From NCBI GenBank assembly GCA_001023535.1, contig CP011020.1, positions 894,596 to 958,595 of the forward strand: a stretch of 64,000 nt of DNA, in the 5' to 3' direction. The first letter of the stretch is position 1; each line of letters begins with the position of its first letter. Shown piece by piece: positions 1-8,659 of this stretch. This DNA is from Pseudomonas chlororaphis. Its GTDB lineage: Bacteria; Pseudomonadota; Gammaproteobacteria; Pseudomonadales; Pseudomonadaceae. A program made the position numbers and the translations under genes. The notes under the pieces were generated by a model that saw nothing but the letters and a program-made list of their open reading frames with translations, was not told where the DNA came from and did no database searches.

Positions 1-2
1 AC

Positions 3-218
3 GCCTGCCCGATCATCTCCAAGACCCCGGTGCCGAACATGTTCTTCAACTGCGGTTGGGGCACCGGCGGCTTCAAGGCCACCCCGGGCTCGGGCAACGT
101 GTTTGCCGCCAGCCTGGCCAAGGGTGAGATGCACCCACTGGCCGCGCCGTTTTCCATCGACCGTTTCCACAACGGCGCATTGATCGACGAACACGGCGCT
201 GCTGCCGTCGCCCACTAA
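3..218 (+). CDS. soxB: Sarcosine oxidase beta subunit, C-terminal end (partial)
   Basis: Only the last 71 codons lie in the window; the frame is open from base 3 to a TAA at 216-218. The segment contains the glycine-rich stretch [16 protein letters not shown], typical of the FAD-binding end of heterotetrameric sarcosine oxidase beta subunits, and it is followed at once by soxD and soxA. In the family, beta carries FAD and oxidises sarcosine (N-methylglycine) to glycine and formaldehyde or, with tetrahydrofolate, 5,10-methylene-THF, in the cytoplasm. The truncation is the window edge, not a mutation. Confidence 0.95.
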   Translation, partial: ACPIISKTPVPNMFFNCGWGTGGFKATPGSGNVFAASLAKGEMHPLAAPFSIDRFHNGALIDEHGAAAVAH

Positions 219-236
219 CAGGAAGGAGAAATCCCT

Positions 237-566
237 ATGTTGCACATCTTCTGTCCTCACTGCGGCGAACTGCGCTCCGAAGAGGAATTCCATTCGTCCG
301 GCCAGGCGCACATCCCCCGTCCACTGGACCCGAATGCCTGCACCGACGAGCAGTGGGGCGACTACATGTTCTTCCGCGACAACCCGCGCGGCCTGCACCA
401 TGAGTTGTGGATCCACGCGGCCGGTTGCCGCCAGTACTTCAACGCGACCCGTGACACGGTGAGCTACGAAATCCTGGAAACCTACAAGATCGGCCAAAAG
501 CCGCAATTCACCGACAAGGCTGACAGTCCGAAAGCGGCCGCACAGGCTCTGGGAGAGAAGGTATGA
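237..566 (+). CDS. soxD: Sarcosine oxidase delta subunit
   Basis: This 109-residue protein has the usual length for the small delta subunit of heterotetrameric sarcosine oxidase. Cys6 and Cys9 (FCPHC) together with His60 and Cys64 (IHAAGC) match the zinc-binding pattern of delta subunits. Delta has no catalytic role and binds the alpha subunit. An AAGGAG ribosome site precedes the ATG. It starts 18 nt after the soxB stop, and its stop overlaps the soxA start as ATGA, so translation of delta and alpha is probably coupled. Confidence 0.96.
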   Translation: MLHIFCPHCGELRSEEEFHSSGQAHIPRPLDPNACTDEQWGDYMFFRDNPRGLHHELWIHAAGCRQYFNATRDTVSYEILETYKIGQKPQFTDKADSPKAAAQALGEKV

Positions 567-3500
567 GCCAGATCAATCGCCTGTCCAACGGCGGACGGAT
601 CGACCGCAATAAAGTGCTGAGCTTCACCTTCAACGGCCAGACCTACAAAGGCTTCGAAGGCGACACCCTGGCCGCCGCATTGCTGGCCAACGGTGTCGAT
701 ATCATTGGCCGCAGCTTCAAGTATTCCCGTCCGCGCGGCATCTTCGCCGCCGGTGCGGAAGAGCCAAACGCCGTGTTGCAGATCGGTGCCACCGAAGCCA
801 CCCAGATCCCTAACGTGCGGGCCACGCAACAGGCGCTGTACCAGGGCCTGGTCGCCACCAGCACCAACGGCTGGCCGAACGTGAACAACGACATGATGGG
901 CATCCTCGGCAAGGTCGGCGGCAAGCTGATGCCGCCGGGCTTCTACTACAAGACCTTCATGTATCCACAGTCGTTCTGGATGACGTACGAGAAGTACATC
1001 CGCAAGGCCGCGGGCTTGGGTCGCTCGCCGACCGAGAACGATCCGGACACCTACGACTACATGAACCGTCACTGCGACGTGCTGGTGGTCGGTGCCGGTC
1101 CTGCCGGCCTGGCTGCCGCGCTGGCAGCGGCCCGCAGCGGTGCGCGAGTGATCCTGGCAGACGAGCAGGAAGAGTTCGGCGGCAGCCTGCTCGACTCCCG
1201 CGAGAGCCTGGACGGCAAGCCGGCCACCGAATGGGTGGCGGCGGTGATCGCCGAGCTGCGTTCGATGCCGGAAGTCGTGCTGTTGCCGCGCGCCACCGTC
1301 AACGGCTACCACGACCATAACTTCCTGACCATCCACGAGCGCCTCACCGACCACCTCGGTGACCGTGCGCCGATCGGCCAGGTGCGCCAGCGCATCAACC
1401 GTGTCCGCGCCAAGCGCGTGGTGTTGGCCACCGGCGCCTGCGAGCGGCCGCTGGTCTACGGCAACAACGACGTGCCGGGCAACATGCTGGCCGGCGCGGT
1501 TTCCACCTACGTGCGTCGCTACGGCGTGGCACCGGGCAAGAAACTGGTACTGAGCACCAACAACGACCACGCCTATCGCGTGGCGCTGGACTGGTTCGAC
1601 GCCGGCCTGCAAGTGGTGGCCGTCGCCGATGCCCGTAGCAACCCACGGGGTGCGCTGGTGGAAGAGGCACGTGCCAAGGGCATCCGCATCCTCACCGGCA
1701 GCGCCGTGATCGAGGCCCGTGGCAGCAAGCGCGTGACCGGTGCCCGTGTCGCCGCGATCGACGTGCGTGCACAAAAAGTCACCAGCCCAGGCGAATGGCT
1801 GGACTGCGACCTGGTCGCCAGTTCCGGCGGCTACAGCCCGGTGGTCCACCTGGCTTCGCACCTGGGCGGCAAGCCGATCTGGCGTGAAGACATCCTCGGT
1901 TTCGTACCGGGCGAAGCACCGCAGAAGCGCGTGTGCGTCGGCGGCGTGAATGGCGTCTACGGCCTGGGCGATTCCCTGGCCGATGGTTTCGAAGGCGGCG
2001 TGCGTGCGGCCAGCGAAGCCGGCTTCAAGGCGGTAGAGGGCGTGTTGCCCAAAGCCTTGAGCCGCCACGAAGAGCCGACCCTGGCGCTGTTCCAGGTGCC
2101 TCACGAAAAAGCCACTGCACGGGCGCCGAAGCAATTCGTCGACCTGCAGAACGACGTCACTGCCGCCGCGATCGAACTCGCCACCCGCGAAGGCTTCGAG
2201 TCGGTCGAGCACGTCAAGCGCTACACCGCCCTGGGCTTCGGCACCGACCAAGGCAAGCTGGGCAACGTCAACGGCCTGGCCATCGCGGCGCGTTCGCTGA
2301 ACGTGAGCATCCCGCAGATGGGCACCACGATGTTCCGTCCGAACTACACGCCGGTGACCTTCGGCGCGGTGGCCGGCCGGCATTGCGGGCACATCTTCGA
2401 ACCGGTTCGCTTCACCGCGCTGCACGCCTGGCACGTGAAGAACGGTGCCGAATTCGAAGACGTCGGCCAATGGAAACGCCCTTGGTATTTCCCAAGGAAC
2501 GGCGAAGACCTGCACGCTGCGGTCAAGCGCGAATGCAAGGCCGTGCGCGATAGCGTCGGCCTGCTGGACGCCTCGACCCTGGGCAAGATCGACATCCAGG
2601 GCCCGGATGCCCGCGAGTTCCTCAACCGCATCTATACCAACGCCTGGACCAAGCTCGACGTGGGCAAGGCGCGCTACGGCCTGATGTGCAAGGAAGACGG
2701 CATGGTCTTCGACGACGGGGTCACCGCCTGCGTCGCCGACAACCATTTCATCATGACCACCACCACCGGCGGTGCGGCCCGTGTGCTGCAATGGCTGGAG
2801 ATCTACCAGCAGACCGAATGGCCGGACCTGAAGGTGTACTTCACCTCGGTCACCGACCACTGGGCGACCATGACCCTGTCGGGGCCCAACAGCCGCAAGC
2901 TGCTGAGCGAAGTCACCGACATCGACCTGGACCGTGACGGCTTCCCGTTCATGACCTGGAAGGAAGGCCTGGTGGGCGGCGTGCCGGCCCGGGTGTTCCG
3001 GATCTCGTTCACCGGTGAGCTGTCGTACGAAGTCAACGTGCAGGCCGACTACGCCATGGGCGTGCTCGAGAAGATTGTCGAGGCGGGCAAGAAGTACAAC
3101 CTGACCCCGTACGGCACAGAAACCATGCACGTACTGCGGGCCGAGAAGGGCTTCATCATCGTCGGCCAGGACACCGACGGCTCGATGACCCCGGACGACC
3201 TGAACATGGGTTGGTGCGTGGGCCGTACCAAACCGTTCTCGTGGATCGGCTGGCGCGGCATGAACCGTGAAGATTGCGTGCGTGAGAACCGCAAGCAACT
3301 GGTGGGCCTCAAGCCGATCGACCCGAATGTCTGGCTGCCGGAAGGCGCGCAATTGGTCTTCAACCCCAAGCAGGCGATCCCGATGACCATGGTCGGTCAC
3401 GTGACCTCCAGCTACGCGCACAACTCCCTGGGCTATTCGTTTGCCATGGGTGTGGTCAAGGGGGGCTTGAAGCGTATCGGTGAGCGGGTCTTCTCGCCGC

Positions 3501-3580
3501 AGGCCGATGGCAGCGTGATCGAGGCCGAGATCGTTTCCTCGGTGTTCTTCGATCCGAAGGGGGATCGGCAGAATATCTGA
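563..3580 (+). CDS. soxA: Sarcosine oxidase alpha subunit
   Basis: This 1005-residue protein has the typical size of the alpha subunit. The N-terminal ~100 residues (RIDRNKVLSFTFNGQTYKGF, then SFKYSRPRG) form a ferredoxin-fold-like domain. A Rossmann motif VVGAGPAGLAAALAAARSG lies near residue 175 and binds NAD+. The C-terminal third (from about 610) is a GcvT-like aminomethyltransferase domain that binds tetrahydrofolate. In the complex, methylene-THF is made here from the imine delivered by beta. The long open frame on the opposite strand is a GC-rich shadow. A REP pair, not a compact junction, separates it from soxG. Confidence 0.97.
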   Translation: MSQINRLSNGGRIDRNKVLSFTFNGQTYKGFEGDTLAAALLANGVDIIGRSFKYSRPRGIFAAGAEEPNAVLQIGATEATQIPNVRATQQALYQGLVATSTNGWPNVNNDMMGILGKVGGKLMPPGFYYKTFMYPQSFWMTYEKYIRKAAGLGRSPTENDPDTYDYMNRHCDVLVVGAGPAGLAAALAAARSGARVILADEQEEFGGSLLDSRESLDGKPATEWVAAVIAELRSMPEVVLLPRATVNGYHDHNFLTIHERLTDHLGDRAPIGQVRQRINRVRAKRVVLATGACERPLVYGNNDVPGNMLAGAVSTYVRRYGVAPGKKLVLSTNNDHAYRVALDWFDAGLQVVAVADARSNPRGALVEEARAKGIRILTGSAVIEARGSKRVTGARVAAIDVRAQKVTSPGEWLDCDLVASSGGYSPVVHLASHLGGKPIWREDILGFVPGEAPQKRVCVGGVNGVYGLGDSLADGFEGGVRAASEAGFKAVEGVLPKALSRHEEPTLALFQVPHEKATARAPKQFVDLQNDVTAAAIELATREGFESVEHVKRYTALGFGTDQGKLGNVNGLAIAARSLNVSIPQMGTTMFRPNYTPVTFGAVAGRHCGHIFEPVRFTALHAWHVKNGAEFEDVGQWKRPWYFPRNGEDLHAAVKRECKAVRDSVGLLDASTLGKIDIQGPDAREFLNRIYTNAWTKLDVGKARYGLMCKEDGMVFDDGVTACVADNHFIMTTTTGGAARVLQWLEIYQQTEWPDLKVYFTSVTDHWATMTLSGPNSRKLLSEVTDIDLDRDGFPFMTWKEGLVGGVPARVFRISFTGELSYEVNVQADYAMGVLEKIVEAGKKYNLTPYGTETMHVLRAEKGFIIVGQDTDGSMTPDDLNMGWCVGRTKPFSWIGWRGMNREDCVRENRKQLVGLKPIDPNVWLPEGAQLVFNPKQAIPMTMVGHVTSSYAHNSLGYSFAMGVVKGGLKRIGERVFSPQADGSVIEAEIVSSVFFDPKGDRQNI

Positions 3581-3617
3581 TGACCGTCAGATTCTGTGGA
3601 GGCAGGGCTGCCGCATT

Positions 3618-3705
3618 CGCGAGCAAGCCCGCTCCCACAGGATCGAAGGGGTTGAAGAAATTTAGGCCAGGCATCAATCCAATGTGGGAGCGGGCTTGCT
3701 CGCGA
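3618..3705. repeat. REP pair (BIME), family A, between soxA and soxG
   Basis: Two inverted copies of a REP element face each other: CGCGAGCAAGCCCGCTCCCA at 3618 and its complement ending at 3705. They fill most of the 190-nt gap between two genes encoding subunits of the same enzyme. As RNA they would form a strong stem, which may stabilise upstream mRNA or reduce soxG expression. Confidence 0.93.
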
Positions 3706-3770
3706 AGACGGCAGCACAGTCACTACAAGGGTTGAGCCCAGCGCACTACTGAATTCAAGACAGGTGCTAT

Positions 3771-4403
3771 ATGACAGCAGCCAATGTTTACCAACAACGC
3801 CCGACCACCGGGGCCAAAGCCGAGTCGTCGCTGCACCATGCCGACCTCGCCAGCCTGGTGGGCAAGGGCCGCAAGAACGCCGGCGTGACCGTGCGCGAGA
3901 AAAAACTGCTCGGCCACCTGACGATTCGTGGCGACGGCCACGACGCGGCCTTCGCCGCGGGTGTGCACAAGGCCCTGGGCATCGAGTTGCCGGGCGCGCT
4001 GAGCATCATCGTCAAGGGCGAAACCAGTCTGCAATGGATGGGCCCGGATGAATGGTTGCTGGTCGTACCGACCGGTGAAGAGTTCGCCGCCGAGCAAAAA
4101 CTGCGTGAAGCCCTGGGCGACCTGCACATCCAGATCGTCAACGTCAGCGGCGGCCAGCAGATCCTCGAACTGTCGGGCCCGAACGTGCGCGACGTGCTGA
4201 TGAAATCCACCAGCTACGACGTCCACCCGAGCAATTTCCCGGTGGGCAAGGCCGTGGGCACGGTGTTCGCCAAGTCGCAACTGGTGATCCGCCACACCGG
4301 CGAAGACACCTGGGAGCTGCTGATCCGCCGCAGCTTCTCGGATTACTGGTGGCTGTGGTTGCAGGACGCTTCGGCTGAGTATGGCTTGAGTGTTCAGGCT
4401 TAA
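3771..4403 (+). CDS. soxG: Sarcosine oxidase gamma subunit
   Basis: This 210-residue protein resembles gamma subunits of heterotetrameric sarcosine oxidase and a degenerate GcvT-like fold (KGETSLQWMGPDEWLLVVP, then NVSGGQQILELSGPNVRDVL). Gamma packs against beta and completes the tetramer. ATG at 3771 is preceded by a modest AGGTG ribosome site. Co-directional with soxBDA and purU, it probably belongs to the same transcription unit despite the REP elements on both sides. Confidence 0.95.
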   Translation: MTAANVYQQRPTTGAKAESSLHHADLASLVGKGRKNAGVTVREKKLLGHLTIRGDGHDAAFAAGVHKALGIELPGALSIIVKGETSLQWMGPDEWLLVVPTGEEFAAEQKLREALGDLHIQIVNVSGGQQILELSGPNVRDVLMKSTSYDVHPSNFPVGKAVGTVFAKSQLVIRHTGEDTWELLIRRSFSDYWWLWLQDASAEYGLSVQA

Positions 4404-4422
4404 CGCAGTGCTCGAATGCTTT

Positions 4423-4552
4423 TGTGGCGAGGGAGCTTGCTCCCGCTCGGCTGCGTAGCAGTCGTAAACCTGAGCCCGCGTTCCTGATAAGGACGCGGTT
4501 GCTGACATTGGGGTTGCTGCGCAACCCAGCGGGAGCAAGCTCCCTCGCCACA
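4423..4552. repeat. REP pair (BIME), family B, between soxG and purU
   Basis: TGTGGCGAGGGAGCTTGCTC at 4423 and its complement ending at 4552 form an inverted pair. This family has a different core (GGCGAGGGAGC) from the GGGAGCGGGC elements that flank soxA and purU. Confidence 0.92.
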
Positions 4553-4595
4553 GGGTTTCTCTGTCGCACCGAAAATTTGAACAGGAGTCACCGCA

Positions 4596-5453
4596 ATGAG
4601 CCGCGCCCCAGACACATGGATCTTGACTGCCGATTGCCCCAGCGTGCTCGGCACGGTGGACGCGGTGACCCGCTTTCTGTTCGAGCAGGGCTGCTACGTC
4701 ACTGAACACCATTCCTTCGACGACCGTCTTTCGGCGCGGTTCTTCATTCGCGTGGAATTCCGCCAGCCCGAGGGCTTCGACGAACAGGGTTTCCGTGCCG
4801 GCCTGGCCGAACGTGCCCAAGCCTTTGGCATGGTCTTCGAGCTGACTGCGCCGAACTACCGGCCCAAAGTGGTGATCATGGTCTCCAAGGCCGATCACTG
4901 CCTCAACGACTTGCTCTACCGCCAGCGCATCGGCCAGTTGTCCATGGACGTGGTGGCCGTGGTGTCCAACCACCCGGACCTCAAGCCGCTGGCCGACTGG
5001 CACCAGATCCCCTACTACCATTTCCCCCTGGACCCGAACGACAAACCGGCCCAGGAGCGTCAGGTGTGGCAGGTGATCGAAGACACCGGCGCTGAACTGG
5101 TGATCCTCGCCCGCTACATGCAGGTGCTGTCGCCGGAGCTGTGCCGCAAGCTCGATGGCAAGGCGATCAACATCCATCATTCCCTGCTGCCGGGCTTCAA
5201 GGGCGCCAAGCCGTATCACCAGGCCTATAACAAGGGCGTGAAACTGGTGGGCGCGACGGCGCACTACATCAACAACGACCTGGACGAAGGCCCGATCATC
5301 GCCCAGGGCGTGGAGGTGGTGGATCACAGCCACTACCCCGAGGACCTGATCGCCAAGGGGCGGGATATCGAAGGGCTGACGTTGGCCCGGGCGGTGGGAT
5401 ATCACATTGAACGGCGGGTGTTCCTCAACGCCAACAGAACGGTCGTTCTCTAG
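4596..5453 (+). CDS. purU: Formyltetrahydrofolate deformylase
   Basis: At 285 residues this is a full-length PurU. Residues ~6-85 form an ACT domain (ILTADCPSVLGTVDAVTRFL). Residues ~90-285 form a formyltransferase-like hydrolase domain containing INIHHSLLPGFKGAKPYHQA and NNDLDEGPI, with the conserved His and Asp. It hydrolyses 10-formyl-THF to THF and formate. Next to sarcosine oxidase this would recycle the THF consumed when the methyl group of sarcosine is captured. An AGGAG ribosome site lies upstream of the ATG. Confidence 0.96.
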   Translation: MSRAPDTWILTADCPSVLGTVDAVTRFLFEQGCYVTEHHSFDDRLSARFFIRVEFRQPEGFDEQGFRAGLAERAQAFGMVFELTAPNYRPKVVIMVSKADHCLNDLLYRQRIGQLSMDVVAVVSNHPDLKPLADWHQIPYYHFPLDPNDKPAQERQVWQVIEDTGAELVILARYMQVLSPELCRKLDGKAINIHHSLLPGFKGAKPYHQAYNKGVKLVGATAHYINNDLDEGPIIAQGVEVVDHSHYPEDLIAKGRDIEGLTLARAVGYHIERRVFLNANRTVVL

Positions 5454-5480
5454 TTTTCAAGGACTGCTTCGCAGTCCATT

Positions 5481-5569
5481 CGCGAGCAAGCCCGCTCCCA
5501 CAGGATTTGTGTCGCATACAGATCTCGGACCCACCAGAAATTCAAATGTGGGAGCGGGCTTGCTCGCGA
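5481..5569. repeat. REP pair (BIME), family A, between purU and fdhA
   Basis: CGCGAGCAAGCCCGCTCCCA at 5481 and its reverse complement ending at 5569 form the third REP pair in three consecutive gene junctions of this operon. Confidence 0.93.
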
Positions 5570-5672
5570 AGAGGCCCTTACAGACAACAAAGAAACAAGC
5601 ACTAACCCGAGCAATCAACGCGCTGCCTGTCTAGGCAACGCAGTTTCATAAAAACAACAGCGAGGTGAAAGC

Positions 5673-6872
5673 ATGTCCGGTAATCGTGGTGTCGTGTATC
5701 TCGGCCAAGGCAAGGTCGAAGTGCAGAAAATCGACTATCCCAAAATGCAGGACCCGCGCGGCAGGAAGATCGAGCACGGCGTCATCCTGCGCGTAGTCTC
5801 CACCAACATCTGCGGCTCCGACCAACACATGGTGCGTGGTCGTACCACCGCCCAGACCGGCCTGGTCCTGGGGCACGAGATCACCGGTGAAGTGATCGAG
5901 AAGGGCAGCGACGTCGAGAACCTGAAGATCGGTGACCTGGTGTCGGTGCCGTTCAACGTGGCCTGCGGCCGCTGCCGTTCCTGCAAAGAGCAACACACCG
6001 GCGTCTGCCTGACCGTCAACCCGGCGCGTGCCGGCGGTGCCTACGGTTACGTCGACATGGGCGACTGGACCGGCGGCCAGGCCGAATACGTGCTGGTGCC
6101 GTACGCTGATTTCAACCTGTTGAAACTGCCGGACCGCGACAAGGCCATGGAAAAAATCCGTGACCTGACCTGCCTCTCCGACATCCTGCCAACCGGCTAC
6201 CACGGTGCCGTCACTGCCGGCGTCGGCCCAGGCAGCACCGTGTACATCGCTGGCGCCGGCCCGGTTGGCCTCGCGGCCGCTGCTTCGGCGCGCCTGCTGG
6301 GTGCGGCCGTGGTGATCATCGGTGACGTCAACTCCATCCGCCTGGCTCACGCCAAGGCGCAGGGCTTTGAAATCGTCGACCTGTCCACCGACACCCCACT
6401 GCACGAGCAAATCGCCGCATTGCTGGGCGAGCCAGAGGTTGATTGCGCCGTTGACTGCGTCGGCTTCGAAGCCCGCGGCCATGGCCACGACGGCGTCAAG
6501 CACGAAGCCCCGGCCACCGTACTCAACTCACTGATGCAAGTGACCCGCGTTGCCGGCAAGATCGGTATCCCCGGCCTGTACGTGACCGAAGACCCGGGCG
6601 CCGTCGATGCCGCCGCCAAGATCGGTGCCCTGAGCATCCGCTTCGGCCTGGGCTGGGCCAAATCCCACAGCTTCCACACCGGCCAGACCCCGGTCATGAA
6701 GTACAACCGCGCGCTGATGCAAGCGATCATGTGGGACCGCATCAACATTGCCGAAATCGTCGGTGTGCAGGTGATCAGCCTGGATGATGCGCCGCAGGGG
6801 TATGGCGAGTTCGATGCGGGTGTGCCGAAGAAGTTTGTGATTGATCCGCATAAGATGTTTAGTGCGGCTTGA
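5673..6872 (+). CDS. fdhA: Glutathione-independent formaldehyde dehydrogenase
   Basis: The 399-residue length matches the characterised P. putida enzyme. It is a zinc-dependent medium-chain dehydrogenase with catalytic-site motifs NICGSDQH and GHEITGEV, structural-zinc cysteines in CGRCRSCKEQHTGVC (residues ~98-112) and the Rossmann motif GAGPVGLAAAA near 190. It oxidises formaldehyde to formate with NAD+ and does not need glutathione. It completes the pathway by removing formaldehyde released when sarcosine oxidase works without THF. A GAGGTG ribosome site precedes the ATG and a clear terminator follows. Confidence 0.97.
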   Translation: MSGNRGVVYLGQGKVEVQKIDYPKMQDPRGRKIEHGVILRVVSTNICGSDQHMVRGRTTAQTGLVLGHEITGEVIEKGSDVENLKIGDLVSVPFNVACGRCRSCKEQHTGVCLTVNPARAGGAYGYVDMGDWTGGQAEYVLVPYADFNLLKLPDRDKAMEKIRDLTCLSDILPTGYHGAVTAGVGPGSTVYIAGAGPVGLAAAASARLLGAAVVIIGDVNSIRLAHAKAQGFEIVDLSTDTPLHEQIAALLGEPEVDCAVDCVGFEARGHGHDGVKHEAPATVLNSLMQVTRVAGKIGIPGLYVTEDPGAVDAAAKIGALSIRFGLGWAKSHSFHTGQTPVMKYNRALMQAIMWDRINIAEIVGVQVISLDDAPQGYGEFDAGVPKKFVIDPHKMFSAA

Positions 6873-6891
6873 AGCGCTTGGATTAGAGGGG

Positions 6892-6917
6892 AGGGCGACT
6901 TTAGTCGCCCTTTTATT
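6892..6917 (+). terminator. Intrinsic terminator after fdhA
   Basis: The 9-bp stem AGGGCGACT/AGTCGCCCT with a tiny TT loop is followed by TTTATTT. It lies 19 nt after the fdhA stop and closes the sox-purU-fdhA unit. Confidence 0.9.
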
Positions 6918-7035
6918 TGGGTTGTAAATCATCGTTAAAAAGAGCAGGCACCGCCAAAGTAGTGCGACGTATGGACGGCCCTCACTGAAGAGGAAAGAGT
7001 GTCGTTAATTCTCTGGTAGAGAATAAATATTTTGT

Positions 7036-8085
7036 CTATTGTCTGCGTATTGAAACTACCTCTTCATAGAGTGGGGGTCTTGTTGGGTCTAGCGAGGCGT
7101 AGGCGGGTGGAGAATCCAATACTCCACGGATTTCGAAAGTAGGAGTGCCAGGGATTTCAAGATGACTGGGGCCTGTATGGGGAGCGTTAAGGATTTCATC
7201 GAAAGTTATTAAGTTCTGTTGGTGCATTGCCCGGTCTCTATTTACCTGTGTTATCAGGTTTTGGTAAAGGTCTATAAGCTCTGGCCGCACGTTTTTGTGT
7301 TTCGACATCATTGCCGCTAGGGCAGTAATTCTTTTCTCTTGTTCGATAAGGGTTTTGCTGCTTTGGATCAGAAAATTTTCCCCGTTAATAAGCTCTGGCG
7401 GAATTTCGATGTTGGAATTTTTGTATGGTTTTGTAGGGTATTTCATGAAATTTTCCAGTGGAACATTGGCTGGTACTTTTAATTTTATCCCATGAATACG
7501 TACCGTGTCGCTGGCTGTTCTAAGTCCCGCTAGGGCTAATAATGAATTTATGAAAGTATGTCCGTTAGGGTCTGCTCTATTTATAGGATCGCCTTGACAG
7601 TATGCATACGCATTTAGACCGCCCTTCCCAAATGGACTCATCGTGTCTGGGCTGTTAAATCGCATCAGCACCGGATTGAACGCACGATAACCATTGCCCA
7701 GTAAATAGTGCCCCGTCACCGGCTCCGGCCGTTCGCCGTTGAATCCGAGCAGGCTGAGTAGACCCTGTTTCAAGGCGCGGTGACCATATGGCATATAGGC
7801 GAGGATATGAGGCTGCGATGTGTCGAACGCGTGCAATACCGACCGCTGTTGATCAGTTGTGAGCAGCGTGGTTTTGACGGCATCATCCTGTTGCTGTTGT
7901 TGAGCCAGGACTAGATCGCCTTGCTGGAAAATCGAACGTCGCGCGGAACCTTGAATTTCAGTAGATAAGCGATCCTTCAGGTAGAACCGTTGGGAAACGA
8001 CCAGGGCGGTTGGCGTACAGCCGACCAGTCGATCCAAAGGGTCGTAGCTGTAACGGCAGAGCAGGTTTTTACGCTTGAGCGGCAT
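7036..8085 (-). CDS. Orphan RHS-repeat core protein with variable C-terminal tail
   Basis: This 349-residue protein begins directly in an RHS/YD repeat (RYSYDPLDRLVG) and continues through the RHS-associated core (GNGYRAFNPVLMRFNSPDTM, then GLNAYAYCQGDPINRADPNG). DNA for the core is GC-rich. After the DPNG boundary (about residue 174) the tail is visibly AT-rich and matches no toxin family I recognise. Near the C-terminus it carries PPAY and PPLY. This is the layout of polymorphic-toxin tails, but the long filament-forming repeats, a secretion domain and an adjacent immunity gene are all missing. GAGGAG precedes the ATG, 24 nt after the cold-shock gene. It could be a real small effector or a displaced RHS tail. 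Confidence 0.85.
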   Translation of the reverse strand: MPLKRKNLLCRYSYDPLDRLVGCTPTALVVSQRFYLKDRLSTEIQGSARRSIFQQGDLVLAQQQQQDDAVKTTLLTTDQQRSVLHAFDTSQPHILAYMPYGHRALKQGLLSLLGFNGERPEPVTGHYLLGNGYRAFNPVLMRFNSPDTMSPFGKGGLNAYAYCQGDPINRADPNGHTFINSLLALAGLRTASDTVRIHGIKLKVPANVPLENFMKYPTKPYKNSNIEIPPELINGENFLIQSSKTLIEQEKRITALAAMMSKHKNVRPELIDLYQNLITQVNRDRAMHQQNLITFDEILNAPHTGPSHLEIPGTPTFEIRGVLDSPPAYASLDPTRPPLYEEVVSIRRQ

Positions 8086-8109
8086 GATGGTACTCCTCAG
8101 GAAGATAAT

Positions 8110-8322
8110 CTATTCCGGCGCCACTCTCGTCGCCTGCTTGCCCTTCGTACCCTGCTCGATTTCAAAAGAGACGGCCTGTCGCTCTTTCAGCGTCTTGTAA
8201 CCCTCGCCGTCTATCGCTGAGTAATGAACGAACAGTTCTTCACCCCCTTTGCCGCAGGTAATGAAGCCATAGCCTTTTGCATCGTTAAACCATTTAACGG
8301 TTCCTTTGATTCGGTCGCTCAT
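8110..8322 (-). CDS. CspA-family cold-shock protein
   Basis: This 70-residue single cold-shock domain has both nucleic-acid-binding motifs: KGYGFIT (RNP1) and LFVHYSAI (RNP2; the usual form is VFVHFSAI). It opens with [13 protein letters not shown]. An upstream in-frame extension to 8397 is rejected because it shows no family similarity. Such proteins bind single-stranded RNA or DNA and melt secondary structure. The RHS gene begins only 24 nt downstream on the same strand. The C-terminus ([15 protein letters not shown]) is typical of the family. Confidence 0.95.
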   Translation of the reverse strand: MSDRIKGTVKWFNDAKGYGFITCGKGGEELFVHYSAIDGEGYKTLKERQAVSFEIEQGTKGKQATRVAPE

Positions 8323-8659
8323 TTTTATTGTCCTATGCCCGAATGAATAAAGGCGCAGGGAGCTGAAGGCTCGTCCGCCTCGTTTCCGTTGACACAATGG
8401 GAGCTTAATTTCGGGCAGAACGAGTGCCTACTGTCAGAGCTGACAGTCGGCCATGCCGAAAGGAAATAACCGTTTGCCGGTGATATTCAGATGACTGTCA
8501 CGAAGCGGTCATGCCGCAGCGCGGCTGCCTGTACCCCACTGACCAAACACCATTGTGGCGAGGGAGCTTGCTCCCGCTGGGGTGCGAAGCAGCCCTCGCT
8601 TTTCAGAAGCCAGGGGCGAGCGCTGCGCACTTGAGCGCGAGCAAGCTCGCTCGCCACGG
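8323..8659. repeat. 337-nt gene-free stretch with csp leader and family B REP pair (8554-8658)
   Basis: The left part is the probable promoter and 5' untranslated leader of the minus-strand csp gene and includes the palindrome at 8430-8447. The right part (8554-8658) is an inverted REP pair beginning TGTGGCGAGGGAGCTTGCTC and ending GCGAGCAAGCTCGCTCGCCA, so the second copy mixes features of families A and B. I see no coding potential. Confidence 0.85.
8430..8447. promoter_or_regulatory. Palindromic operator-like site upstream of the csp gene
   Basis: ACTGTCAG-AG-CTGACAGT is an 18-bp palindrome with perfect 8-bp arms, about 108 bp upstream of the csp start codon. No poly-T follows on either strand, so it looks more like a protein-binding site than a terminator. 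The regulator is unknown. Confidence 0.5.

Noticed and set aside
482..3421. Very long open frame opposite soxA
   Set aside because: It is fully antisense to a certain gene, its translation is low-complexity (His/Gln/Val/Arg-rich) with no domain, and such frames are usual in GC-rich DNA. The same reasoning applies opposite glcB (30183-32222), fiuA (19411-21552) and the three acyl-CoA dehydrogenases.
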